From Actinomycetales bacterium (GTDB lineage: Bacteria; Actinomycetota; Actinomycetes; Actinomycetales; Microbacteriaceae): 64,000 nucleotides of DNA. The notes below the pieces were generated by a model that worked only from the letters and a program-made list of their open reading frames with translations, was not told the origin of the DNA and ran no database searches. Both the position numbers and the translations under genes were made by a program. Shown here in pieces: positions 44,741 through 54,500 of this stretch (position 1 is the stretch's first letter; the number at the start of each line of letters is the position of its first letter). The stretch is from positions 1 to 64,000 of the forward strand of contig JAATGV010000017.1 of NCBI GenBank assembly GCA_015654475.1, read 5' to 3'.

Positions 44741-45724
44741 CTACAACCAGTCGTTGTGCTTGAACGCCAGGTACAGGCCAACCGAGGAGACCACGATCAG
44801 CACGCTCGAGATCACGAGCCCGGCCGCTTGGCCAAAGCCCCAAAATGCCACATTCTGCCCAAAAAAGCCGGTGATCAGGGTTGGCACAGCAATAATGGCC
44901 GCCCAACTGGTGACCTTCTTCATGATCATATTCATGCGGTTGCCCTGAATGGTGAGGCTCGCATCCAGGAGGCTCGTGACCAAGTCACGCAACGCATCCA
45001 CCCACTCATTGACTCGCAGAGTGTGATCGTAGACGTCGGCGAAATAGGGACGGATCGTCGGCGAGATCCGGTCCTGACCGTCGCGAAGCACCGAGTTGAC
45101 GAGTTCCCGCATAGGCAGCGTGAGGCGTCGCACCTGGACAAGTCGTTTGCGGGCGCGAAACAGGTCACGCTGAAGAACCGACTCCTGCGTACCCACACCC
45201 TCCTGGAAAACGCGATCCTCAAGCTCGTCGAGGCGTTCATCCATATCCTGAATGGTGTCGAAATGGCTGTCGACAACCAAGTCGAGCAAAGCCCAAAACA
45301 GCGAATAGACGCCTCGTCCCATGATCTCTGGATGCCTGACGATGCGCTCGTGAAGTGCGTCGAATATTCTCACGGGCGCCCGGCGCGCGCTCACCATCGC
45401 TCGTTCCGTGACGAATACCGAAAGCTCATGGGCGGTCAGTTCGTCGTCGCCAGCCCGCAAATCAAGGTAGTAACAGACCACGAAATCGTGGGTGTCATAG
45501 CGTTCGATCTTCGGGCGCGTATGTTTTTCCAGCGCATCGGTGACGGCAATGGGATGCAGGTTCAGTTCGTGGATGATCCACTCGAGGTCACCTTCGTCCG
45601 GCGCAACGAAGTCGACAAGCACGATGGCATCTGGGTCGGCGAAATAGGCGGCCAGTGTTTCACGGTCGAAGTCTTCACCGATAAGGGTGCCCGCCTTATA
45701 CACGCGCGAGCTGATCTGAGTCAC
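44741..45724 (-). CDS. corA: CorA-family magnesium/cobalt transporter
   Basis: The ~327-residue protein has a large cytoplasmic domain, the long stalk helix (DMDERLDELEDRVFQEG ... RDLFRARKRLVQVRRLTL) and two C-terminal membrane helices, as in CorA pentamers. The selectivity motif after TM1 is GQN (ITGFFGQNVAFWGF) instead of the classical GMN, a variant known from actinobacterial homologues. The final HNDWL is the basic cytoplasmic tail. GTG at 45724 has GAGAAT six bases upstream and no ribosome site, again suggesting leaderless initiation. A remnant of a second copy follows within the repeat-rich 3' region. Confidence 0.9.
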   Translation of the reverse strand: MTQISSRVYKAGTLIGEDFDRETLAAYFADPDAIVLVDFVAPDEGDLEWIIHELNLHPIAVTDALEKHTRPKIERYDTHDFVVCYYLDLRAGDDELTAHELSVFVTERAMVSARRAPVRIFDALHERIVRHPEIMGRGVYSLFWALLDLVVDSHFDTIQDMDERLDELEDRVFQEGVGTQESVLQRDLFRARKRLVQVRRLTLPMRELVNSVLRDGQDRISPTIRPYFADVYDHTLRVNEWVDALRDLVTSLLDASLTIQGNRMNMIMKKVTSWAAIIAVPTLITGFFGQNVAFWGFGQAAGLVISSVLIVVSSVGLYLAFKHNDWL

Positions 45725-46267
45725 GCGCCCATTCTCGCAGGAATGGATGCCAACCGTGCGCACGTGGCGCCTATTTATTGCGATGGATGTTTGCCAGCTG
45801 GGCGTGAAATCGTGCGACGTCGACGCGCCTGGGGGGGGATTGCCCCTCGAAGGCGCCTTCTGCGCCAAACTGTGCACCAAAAATACAGCGCCTCACAGAC
45901 AGTGGGCAAGGAAATGCACAAAAGGCATGGCGACGAGGGCGAACGGATATGGGGAAGGCGGACTGGGATAGCGCGACGAGTGCAGGCCGAACGGAACCAC
46001 CACATCGGGTGTGAGCAAGTAGGCTTTGGATGCTGACAGTCCGCCGACGTTGCGGCGCACCACTCGCATCCTGCTCGGCCGCGTTGTGCTCGACTGCACC
46101 CCGCGTTCCGCCGTCGCGCTGCGCCAGAGGATTGCGCCGTGTCGCGCACACCTGCCACGCCGCATGTCACACCCAGAACGACCGCCACCAACTACCAACC
46201 CGACTACCAACCCGACCACGAGAACCACAACCATCACCGACAACATCCCAGGAAGAACCGCCGGCAC
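45725..46267. other. Long intergenic stretch without a recognised gene
   Basis: In these ~540 bases open frames exist on both strands but show no known motif and no ribosome site. The segment 46180-46255 has low-complexity ACCAACCCGACTACC and CCACAACCATCACC repeats, which extend the frame of the mannosyltransferase upstream to GTG 46139 as a His/Asn/Pro-rich string. Confidence 0.5.
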
Positions 46268-47785
46268 GTGAAGACGAAGACCTCTGACGCACAACGATCG
46301 CGTTTCGGCGTTGCATTGGCGGTCGGGACCGCATCGACCACCGTGCTTGCCCTAGCCAGTTACGTTGTGGCACCCATTGGCAGTGCCGCGCCCTTATGGC
46401 AGCAGGCGTGGTTTGTGGATGCGCGCGCGAACTCCGGGTTGGCGATGGCTGCGGCTGCCGGCATCACTGTTGCCGGGTTCGCACTGCTGGCAGTCTGGCT
46501 TGCGGTGGGACCGCGAAACGGCCGCACGCATCCACAAGCCTCACCTGCACTGAGCATGAAACAGGTCATCATTCTCGCGAGCGCCTGGGCCGCACCACTG
46601 CTGTTCGCCCTGCCCCTGACGAGTCAAGACGTGTATTCGTACGTCGCGGTCGGTCACCTGAGTGCTTCGGGAGCTAACCCGTATACGACGGGGATCAACG
46701 TGCTACCCGACTGGGCGGGCTTTGGCGTGCACCCCAAGTGGGCGTCCACCCCGACACCGTATGGCCCGTTCATGCTCATGATCGGTTCGGCCATCACGAC
46801 CGTCACCGCACCGCTTGGGTACTTGGGAGCGATTGCCGGGTTTCGCCTGGTCATGGTAGGGGCGCTCGCATTGACGGCCTTCTTCGTGACGCAGATCAGC
46901 CGGCGTACCGGTGCCCGCTCTGCAACTGCCTTATGGGCAGCGATCGCCAACCCGTTGACGCTGATTTCATGTGTGCTGGCGATTCACAATGATGCCCTAG
47001 TGATCGCGGCGGTGGCCGGTGGTCTCGCAGCCGCACATCACGTGTTGCGACCGACGGCAGTTCGCCTGACTGGCGCGTGGGTGTGGCTGACGATCGCCAC
47101 GGCAATCAAGCCGACTGCAGCAATCGCCTATCCCGCCGCGCTCAGGATCGCGATGCCCGGCCGGCAGCCATGGCGACGCACCGTCACAGCACTAGCCACG
47201 ATGGCAGTTGGCTGCATCGCAGCGCTGTGGCTGATGCTCGCCGTTGTTGGTGCATCGTTTTCTGACTGGCTGCACGCCGTATTTTCTACACCACAACTGT
47301 CGCGACCGCTGTGGTTCGTGCCAGTGCAGTTATTGACCGGCGGGTCTATCGTTGCGCCTGAAGATGGTACGACTCCTACGTGGGCGGCGGTTGTGGCCAC
47401 GAGTGTCGGCGTGGCCACGGTGGTTGCGGCGATCGTGATCTCGCTGTGGCCGACAAGGCGCCCGGCCGCGAGTCAGCTTGCGCTGGCATACACCGTTTTT
47501 CTCGCCGGTTCGAGCGTGATCTGGCCCTGGTATGTGCTGCTGTGGATCGTGGCGGTCGCCGTGTCCGAAAGCCTGGGACGCTGGGTTGGCGTGCTCGTTC
47601 TCGTCACCATCTTCATGACAACCCAGTCGCTTGCTGCGGGCTTCTTCGATGCGACCGCGCTGCCCGAATGGTTCGAGTCTGTCTTTAATGTGCTGCCGGG
47701 CATTCTCGGAGTGGTCTGGGTTGTTCTGCTCGGGATGCGGATGTGGATGCGGCGTCAATCCTCGGGCTTCGAACACGCGAAGTAG
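46268..47785 (+). CDS. Polyprenyl-phosphomannose-dependent alpha-mannosyltransferase, MptB-like
   Basis: The ~505-residue GT-C membrane protein has about thirteen helices. The loop SQDVYSYVAVGHLSASGANPYTTG followed by STPTPYGPFML is the signature of MptA/MptB-type alpha-1,6-mannosyltransferases that build mannan or lipomannan cores outside the membrane, and ANPLTLISCVLAIHNDAL also matches. GTG at 46268 follows AGGAAG; the frame is open to GTG 46139, but that extension is low-complexity. It heads the envelope polysaccharide region and probably uses the polyprenyl-P-mannose that also feeds Pmt. Confidence 0.85.
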   Translation: MKTKTSDAQRSRFGVALAVGTASTTVLALASYVVAPIGSAAPLWQQAWFVDARANSGLAMAAAAGITVAGFALLAVWLAVGPRNGRTHPQASPALSMKQVIILASAWAAPLLFALPLTSQDVYSYVAVGHLSASGANPYTTGINVLPDWAGFGVHPKWASTPTPYGPFMLMIGSAITTVTAPLGYLGAIAGFRLVMVGALALTAFFVTQISRRTGARSATALWAAIANPLTLISCVLAIHNDALVIAAVAGGLAAAHHVLRPTAVRLTGAWVWLTIATAIKPTAAIAYPAALRIAMPGRQPWRRTVTALATMAVGCIAALWLMLAVVGASFSDWLHAVFSTPQLSRPLWFVPVQLLTGGSIVAPEDGTTPTWAAVVATSVGVATVVAAIVISLWPTRRPAASQLALAYTVFLAGSSVIWPWYVLLWIVAVAVSESLGRWVGVLVLVTIFMTTQSLAAGFFDATALPEWFESVFNVLPGILGVVWVVLLGMRMWMRRQSSGFEHAK

Positions 47786-47867
47786 ACAAATGTGCCGAGC
47801 ATCACGCTAATGCCGCTGCCCGCATGCAGGAGCAGCCATTCCGCCACAAAAAGGCTCTGAGAACCGA

Positions 47868-48818
47868 CTATGGCCGACCAACCGAAGGGTATGAGAGGTA
47901 GATCAGCCGAGCATTTTCATGCCGAGATCGGGTGACACCTTCGAGCAAAAGTCCAACAACCCAGGTCACGGCACCGAGAATGACGAGCGACGAGGCAAGC
48001 ACAGCGGAAGGCAAGCGCAGAACTAAGCCGGTGGTAAAAAATTCGGTTATAACCGGGATCCCGATGATAAGGGCAACGAAGAACACAATCAAGCCAAGCA
48101 ATCCGTGAAAAGCTACCGGGCGCTCATGACGGACAAGATGGAGCACGAGGTTGAGAATCTTGAATCCGTCGCGAAAGGTGCGTAACTTGCTTTCCGTGCC
48201 AATAGCACGCTCCCCAAACCCTACCGGCATCTCGGTATGAGGAATTCTCAAACTGCAATAATGGATTGTCAGCTCTGTCTCTATCTCAAATTCATGAGAA
48301 ATTGCAGGGAATGATTTGACGAACCGACGAGAAAATACTCTGCACCCACTCAACATATCGCCAATAGACTCACGAAAGAGCCAACCGACCAGCGCGTTGA
48401 ATGCCCTATTCCCGATCGAATGCCCTGGACGATACGCGTCAGCTGTGCCCTCTCTCTGATACCGCACGCCAAGAACATGGTCAAATGGCCCATCCAGAAG
48501 TGCATTGATCATAGGAGGGATGCTGGCTACGTCATACGTGTCATCACCATCGATAAGTACGTACACATCGGCCTCCACGTCGGCAAACGCGCGCCGTACG
48601 ACGTTCCCCTTGCCCTTCGCGAGTTCAGTGCGCACGATCGCCCCCGCCGCGGCTGCACGCGCTGCGGTCTCGTCTGAACTGTTGTTGTCGTAGACATAAA
48701 TGTCGGCGGTCGGAAGTGTCAGCTTGATGTCGGCGACCACCTTGGCGATGGCTGCTTCCTCGTTGTAACACGGGATGATAACCCCCAGCCGAAGGTCATC
48801 CGGAATAGGAAGACTCAT
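47868..48818 (-). CDS. Family 2 glycosyltransferase, polyprenyl-phosphate hexose synthase-like (DPM1/GtrB type)
   Basis: The 316-residue protein has an N-terminal GT-A domain with LGVIIPCYNEEAAIAKVV, YVYDNNSSDETAARA, ELAKGKGNVVRRA and the metal motif LIDGDDTYD. The later stretch MLSGCRVFSRRFV is typical of polyprenyl-phosphate transferases. Two C-terminal hydrophobic segments anchor it, as in GtrB. ATG at 48818 has GAGG upstream. It would make polyprenyl-P-sugar on the inner face for the GT-C enzymes around it, and the GtrA-like flippase at 51010 fits that role. The sugar is uncertain. Confidence 0.86.
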   Translation of the reverse strand: MSLPIPDDLRLGVIIPCYNEEAAIAKVVADIKLTLPTADIYVYDNNSSDETAARAAAAGAIVRTELAKGKGNVVRRAFADVEADVYVLIDGDDTYDVASIPPMINALLDGPFDHVLGVRYQREGTADAYRPGHSIGNRAFNALVGWLFRESIGDMLSGCRVFSRRFVKSFPAISHEFEIETELTIHYCSLRIPHTEMPVGFGERAIGTESKLRTFRDGFKILNLVLHLVRHERPVAFHGLLGLIVFFVALIIGIPVITEFFTTGLVLRLPSAVLASSLVILGAVTWVVGLLLEGVTRSRHENARLIYLSYPSVGRP

Positions 48819-48917
48819 ACTCACATTCCTCGATAAGGACTCGTTAGCGGGCCAGCGAACAGCCCCCACCACATGCTACAGCCCGGTGCAAGCTGAATCG
48901 TCGCCTAGAGTGTTTGC

Positions 48918-50966
48918 ATGCCCAGTCACCGCAGGCAACGTCAACTCAACATGCGAATGCCAGCGTTTCAGCTCGCGAACCGTATCTCTTCAAGGTATGC
49001 GGAATTGGTCACCCCTCGTAGCAACGGATTGCCGAACTTGCTGGTGGTTCTTTGGTTCCCACTACTTGTACTGCTTGCCACAATACTGTTGACGGTGCTA
49101 GGCATCAGCGGCTCGTCCACCGGATATTTCTGGAAGTATTTCGGCACAGGTACCGACCCGAATCTGATCTGGGGAACCCCACGAGGTATTCGTGGCGACG
49201 AATGGTGGGTGCAATCCGCCTGGGTGGTCTCTCAGTATCAACAGGGTTTTCCGGTCACCAACAACAGCTTTCCCGGCGGCATCAGCGCTTTGCTCTACAA
49301 CGATTCACCCTCTTGGCATTGGTCGATGATTTTTCGCCCGCATGCTGCAGGAATGCTCTTCCTGCCTCTGGACCAGGGGATGGCGTTACGGTGGTGGCTT
49401 CCGCTCGCGGCAACCGCCGCCGCCGCATATGTGTTCTGCGTATCGCTACTTCCGAAGCGACCGTTGTCATCAGCCGCACTCGCCGCCGCGACCGCATTTT
49501 CCCCCATGATCATGTGGTGGTTCCTGCCGAGCAATATCTGGCCGGTTGCGTGGGGATTCAGCGTGCTTGCCGCCGTAGTCATCAGCCTCAAGGCACGCAA
49601 AACGATCACACGAATCGTCCCCGCCGCCATCGCCGGATATCTGACGGTAACCATGGCCATGTCTCTATATGTGCCCTACATCGTCGCCATCTTCCTCCCC
49701 GTTCTGCTGATCAGCATCGGCTTGACTCTCGGGTCGATCCCAGGGGCCCCCTCTCGCATCGCGCGGCGTTTTCGCACCTTGATTCCGTTAGCAGTTGCCG
49801 GGCTGACCTCTATCGTGATCACCGGTTATTGGCTGTTTGCGAATCGTGATGCGGTTTCGGCGATGCTCAACACTGTTTATCCGGGAGCGCGAGATGCCAG
49901 TGCCGGCCTAGCAGGATTTCAACATTTCATCAGATTGATGTCGTCTCCTTTTCAGACCGCACTTCAGACCCAGATCACCTTTCTCGGGACAAACCAGTCC
50001 GAAGCCTCCGCGCCCATCGTGCTTTCTGTATTTCTGTGCATCCCCCTCGCCTGGCTGACCTGGCGTCGGTGGAAGAGCGAGCGCCGATTCGACTGGTTAT
50101 GCGCGTCGATCGTGATAGGAAACGTGGCCGTCTTCGCATGGATGTTTGTACCCGGTTGGGATTGGTTGGCGAACCTGCTGCTGCTCAATCGCACGACGAC
50201 ACCGCGAATATGGTACAGCTTCATCATCTTGACATTGGCGGCTGTCGTGGTTGTATTCCTTCGTACCACTGAGCTCAAGATCCGCACGCCCTGGCCGATC
50301 ATTGCGGTCACAGGGGCCGCAATGATCGGCACGACGACAGTCGTCTGGTTCTATTTGCGACAGAATGAACCAGAGGTGCTCTCTGCCGCGACGAGTTGGA
50401 AACTACTGCTCGCCGGGCAACTCGTGGCCGCACTTGCTGTCTTGCGACGCCACCTCGCAACCACGGCGGTGGCCTTTCTCGCCGTGACCCTTGCAGTCAG
50501 CGCGGGCGTGAACCCGCTCTATCGCGGAGTCTTCAATCTCAATGACACAGAAGTTGGGCAACAGGTCTCCGCTATCCACGAGACCGACCCTGAGGGAAGT
50601 TGGGTGAACGTCGGTGAATTTTTGCCTATGACTATCTTGTTCGAATCTGGCGTGCCGGTGTACGGCGGGGTTCAGACGTACCCCTCGGCGAAGATGTGGA
50701 GCCAGATCGACCCGACCGGCACGTACGAGAACACATGGAACCGCCTTGCCCACATCAAGTGGACACCGGGAAGTGGTGAGCCGGTTGTAAGCCTCACACG
50801 CGCAGACCAGGTTCTCGTGACCTTCGACTCGTGTTCCGCATTCGCCCAGAAGAATGTTGCACATGTGCTCAGCGACAAGCCCCTGACGCAAGGGTGCCTC
50901 AGCGATCCCACGGTCGTCACTCAAGCTCAAACGACCTTCTACATTTACTCGGTGCTGCAACGCTAG
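48918..50966 (+). CDS. Large polytopic membrane protein of an envelope-polysaccharide locus (function unknown)
   Basis: This 682-residue protein has around thirteen membrane helices and a ~150-residue soluble C-terminal domain. The early loop TPRGIRGDEWWVQSAWVVSQYQQGFPV, with an acidic pair after helix 1, is reminiscent of GT-C glycosyltransferases. Related actinobacterial proteins of unknown function are usually found next to GtrA and GT2 genes. TAGAGT (48906-48911) lies exactly 6 nt before ATG 48918, so it is probably leaderless. It precedes gtrA by 43 bases. No reaction can be assigned from sequence. Confidence 0.7.
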   Translation: MPSHRRQRQLNMRMPAFQLANRISSRYAELVTPRSNGLPNLLVVLWFPLLVLLATILLTVLGISGSSTGYFWKYFGTGTDPNLIWGTPRGIRGDEWWVQSAWVVSQYQQGFPVTNNSFPGGISALLYNDSPSWHWSMIFRPHAAGMLFLPLDQGMALRWWLPLAATAAAAYVFCVSLLPKRPLSSAALAAATAFSPMIMWWFLPSNIWPVAWGFSVLAAVVISLKARKTITRIVPAAIAGYLTVTMAMSLYVPYIVAIFLPVLLISIGLTLGSIPGAPSRIARRFRTLIPLAVAGLTSIVITGYWLFANRDAVSAMLNTVYPGARDASAGLAGFQHFIRLMSSPFQTALQTQITFLGTNQSEASAPIVLSVFLCIPLAWLTWRRWKSERRFDWLCASIVIGNVAVFAWMFVPGWDWLANLLLLNRTTTPRIWYSFIILTLAAVVVVFLRTTELKIRTPWPIIAVTGAAMIGTTTVVWFYLRQNEPEVLSAATSWKLLLAGQLVAALAVLRRHLATTAVAFLAVTLAVSAGVNPLYRGVFNLNDTEVGQQVSAIHETDPEGSWVNVGEFLPMTILFESGVPVYGGVQTYPSAKMWSQIDPTGTYENTWNRLAHIKWTPGSGEPVVSLTRADQVLVTFDSCSAFAQKNVAHVLSDKPLTQGCLSDPTVVTQAQTTFYIYSVLQR

Positions 50967-51009
50967 TGCGCAACGTCAGCGGATTTCTCCTGCACGCTAC
51001 TGTTAGTGG

Positions 51010-51456
51010 GTGGTAAATCCCAAACGCAACCATCGGGCTGTCGGGGTGCGCTTCCTCATCGTTGGTGGCGGGGCATTCCTTGTCGACGCCGGGCTCTACA
51101 ACATCCTGGTTTTCTGGGGAGGGCATGGCCCCCTCTTCTCGCTGCCGCTCGTCGCCAAGTGCATTGCGATCGGCGTAGCGACGGTTGCTTCCTATTTTGG
51201 AAGCAAATACTTCACATACTCCGACTCCCCTAAGCCGCGGTCACTCTCACAGTTTCTGCTCTTCGCATTGTTCAATGTCATTGCAATAGTGCTACAGCTT
51301 TTGTGTCTTGGGTTCTCTCGCTATGTGCTCAAGCTTGATGACCCAGTCGCCGACAATATCTGGGGCACCGTCGTCGGGCAGGCGGTCGCAATGCTGTTCA
51401 GATTCGTAGCATATGGAAAATGGGTATTTCCACCGGACAGCGCACGGCCTCAATAA
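51010..51456 (+). CDS. GtrA-family membrane protein (putative polyprenyl-linked sugar flippase)
   Basis: The 148-residue protein has four membrane helices. The family sequence VRFLIVGGGAFLVDAGLYNIL opens it, and ASYFGSKYFTY and FRFVAYGKWVF are the conserved GtrA tail motifs. GtrA proteins are thought to flip polyprenyl-phosphate sugars across the membrane. GTG 51010 lies 6 nt after TACTGT (50998-51003), so leaderless initiation is likely despite the close upstream gene. It fits with the GT2 gene at 47868 as a GtrB-like partner. Confidence 0.87.
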   Translation: MVNPKRNHRAVGVRFLIVGGGAFLVDAGLYNILVFWGGHGPLFSLPLVAKCIAIGVATVASYFGSKYFTYSDSPKPRSLSQFLLFALFNVIAIVLQLLCLGFSRYVLKLDDPVADNIWGTVVGQAVAMLFRFVAYGKWVFPPDSARPQ

Positions 51457-51504
51457 ACAGGAGTCACACGTCGCATCGAATTTGCGTGACCCTAAGACAT
51501 GATC

Positions 51505-54500
51505 CTACGAGTTCTGGCGAAACTCTCGCACAGCGTGAAGCAACTGCTCGGCACGGGCATGGAACGTGTGCTTTACAGCCACCTCTCGAGCAGCCTCGGC
51601 CAATCGTCGATCATCCGGGAAAAGCGCCTCTCCCGCCGGGGCACACAACTCAGAAAGCTCCTCAAGTGAGTTATAGGTTCGCACAACACCTCCGAAGAGA
51701 GCATCCACCCCTTCGACGTAGTCAGAGACGACCCGAGCACCAGAGGCGACCGCATCAAAGAGGCGGTTCGAGATGAAGCCCTCTTCTGCCATGTCCTCCC
51801 AATGGTCGTTCAAGACGACCGACGCGCTCGAATAGAGCTGCCCCAGTTCTGCATTCGGATAGTTCTCGCCGACTATGTACCGTTGGTCAATGAAACGTTC
51901 CCACCTCGGCCCCCAGACGCGCACATCCACACCCGCCGCTATCGCATCCATGACAATCTTTCGAGGCGCCCCGGGACGAGCTTGACCAACGAAAATGACC
52001 CCGTCATCCCGCTGTGGCTGAACGGGCGGCAGCGAGAAAACACTTGGATCGGTGGCCTGAAGCAAGGGCCGCACAGCCACTCCCGTGCGTGCAGTTGTCT
52101 CAGCAGCCCACTTCTCCGAGGCAGCGAAGACAAGGTCAAAACCATGCAACTCGTCATCTTCCACCAACTCCGGGTGGCTGATCACCCACAGCACATTCGT
52201 CTTTGCGGGCTGTGGATACGCCTTGATCAGACCCCGAATTGCGAGGTTGACGTCGTCGTATGCGGTTGCGGGCACAGCAAAAGCCGTCCGACGATACGTG
52301 ACCACTTCTTGTCCAAAGGAACGCAACCCATCAGCCAGGTTTGATATGAAGTGGGTGTCGCCCCAGTTATCGCCGATCTTTCCTGCGGTTGCGGGATTCT
52401 TGATCGACCATCGCAAGACCGGGACAGCTTCCCCATTGAGATGGACATCACCGTGCCGGGGACGTGTCACGAGGAGCTTTGGTGCCGGCATCACGGCACG
52501 ATCTGCACCAACGTGTGCGACTTCAAACCCCAGAGGCGTGTAGAAGTCGTCTGGACCCGGGAGCAACCCCTTCCATCGATCAATAAAGATCGCCCGGTTC
52601 TCAAGCACTTGCGCACCGCGCCCGGGGGTCTTGCTTTCGAGATGATTCACTCTCGACCGAGGCTCAACGACGAAGTACCGTTTTCCTCCTTCGCGAGCAC
52701 GTAAGCACAGATCGACATCCTCCCAGCCATTCACATAGAAAGTATCGAAGCCCTCCAACTCGACTACGTCAGAAGCACGCATAAGCAGAGCCGCGGCGGT
52801 CACTGCTGAAAAGCGAAAATCCCCAAGCTCCTGTGCATCGTCGGGGGAGTGCCCTACCAGAAAATGTGTCGGCAATTCGCCCTGGAGAGGGAAGATCGTT
52901 CCCGCGGATTGGATGGTGTCGTCTTCGTAAAGCAACAAGGGCTGCACCCCAGCAACCGCCGGGTCTTCGAGCCGTCTGAGCAATGGATCGAGCCAACCCG
53001 ATCGCACCGCCGTGTCATTGTTCAGGAACAACACGAACTCTCCGGTTGAGGCCGCGACTCCGACATTGGAGCCAAGAGCGAAATTCAGATTGCGCGGCAA
53101 ATGGGTGATCTGCACATTCTCTGCGCCAGCCAACGCCGCATCCAACGTCAAGGCCTGCGGTGCGGGCGACCCGTTCTCGACGACGATGATTTCGAGGTCG
53201 CGGTCTGAGGTGAACTCGATAAGTGCTCGCACCGCACCGATAGTCATGCCCACATCGCGAAAAGATGGAATCACCACGGAAACCCGGCCAGGTATCCTCG
53301 CAGAGACCTCGGCCCGCAAGCGCGCCCAATCGACCCACGCCTTCTCCAGCACTACATATTGCCAATGGTTCGACTCGGCGGTGGTGATTCTGACGAAATC
53401 GTCTGAGTTCTCATAGACGCAACCCACGAAGTGAAAGAATTTTGGTTCGGTTCGTTCTGCAATTCGCAAAACGAAATCGTGGTCAACCCATCGCTTAATC
53501 TTGGTGTCAAAAATGCCGACCTCACGCACGAGTTCCGTCTCGACGACAAGAACGTTGAGGTCGATGAAGTTGTAAACCTTGAGCTCGTCCAAGCCCCCTT
53601 CGTAAGCGCGGTAGACCTTTTCCCTCGTGTCTGCGTCAATGAGTTCGACGCCCGCATACCCAGCCCGAGCTCCAGAACTGATCATCCCCTTGAGGGCGAA
53701 TTCGAGAAAATTAGGTTGCCACTTGTTATCCGAATCCAAAAATGCGAGATAACGGCCGCGCGCAACGTCGACCGCCGAATTCCTTGCCGCGGAGACACCG
53801 CCATGCATCCCCTGCACAAGTCGGACGCGATGGTCGCTTTCACCGATACGGCGCACGACGTCCCGGGTTCCATCGGTGGAGCCATCATCGACAACGATCA
53901 GCTCCCAGTTGTCAAAGGATTGCGCCTGCACAGAGCGAATAGCATCTTCCACGATGAACTCGCGATTCCATACCGGCATCACGACACTGAGAAGAGGGCC
54001 ATCTGTGTGCGGGATCTCAACATGGGCGACGCCTTGAAGCCACCTTCGGTCGCGGCCCTTGGACCATTTGTCGTGGGTACGATGCCCCAATCGTGCACGC
54101 TGCGCACCGATCTCCTTTGCCGAGGCGATCAGCCGGTTGCGCAGATCGCCAAAACGCAGTGGATCCCGCGCACCAAGACGATCATCGATAGGCAGCAAGT
54201 CCCCCTCGCCGATGTTCCGCAACCAGTCGACTACCCGGATGGCATCTTCATCCGTAACTTCTTGGGCAGTGACCAAAGGATGGCCGTCGCCGGGTTCGAG
54301 ATCCGCCTCGTCCTCCCACTCGTCCGGTTGTTCAGCAGAAGCCGATTGCGCAAACGTCCTGAGCAGATTTCGAGGACTGAATGTCGGCGACCAGGATACG
54401 GAGAGGCTTTCACTGCTAGACAACCATGCCAATATGCCTTCGATATCGGATTCCCGCCAAGCGCGCCGAACGTCCATGGGAAGATACACCGGCAAGATAA

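Noticed and set aside
45747-46267. Several open frames on both strands between corA and the mannosyltransferase
   Set aside because: They mutually overlap, lack start signals and show no family features. Most are shadows of GC-rich sequence.
46139-46267. GTG 46139 as the MptB-like start
   Set aside because: The extra 43 residues are a His/Asn/Pro/Asp low-complexity string encoded by ACCAACCCGACT-type repeats; GTG 46268 with AGGAAG upstream is a more natural start, though not proven.
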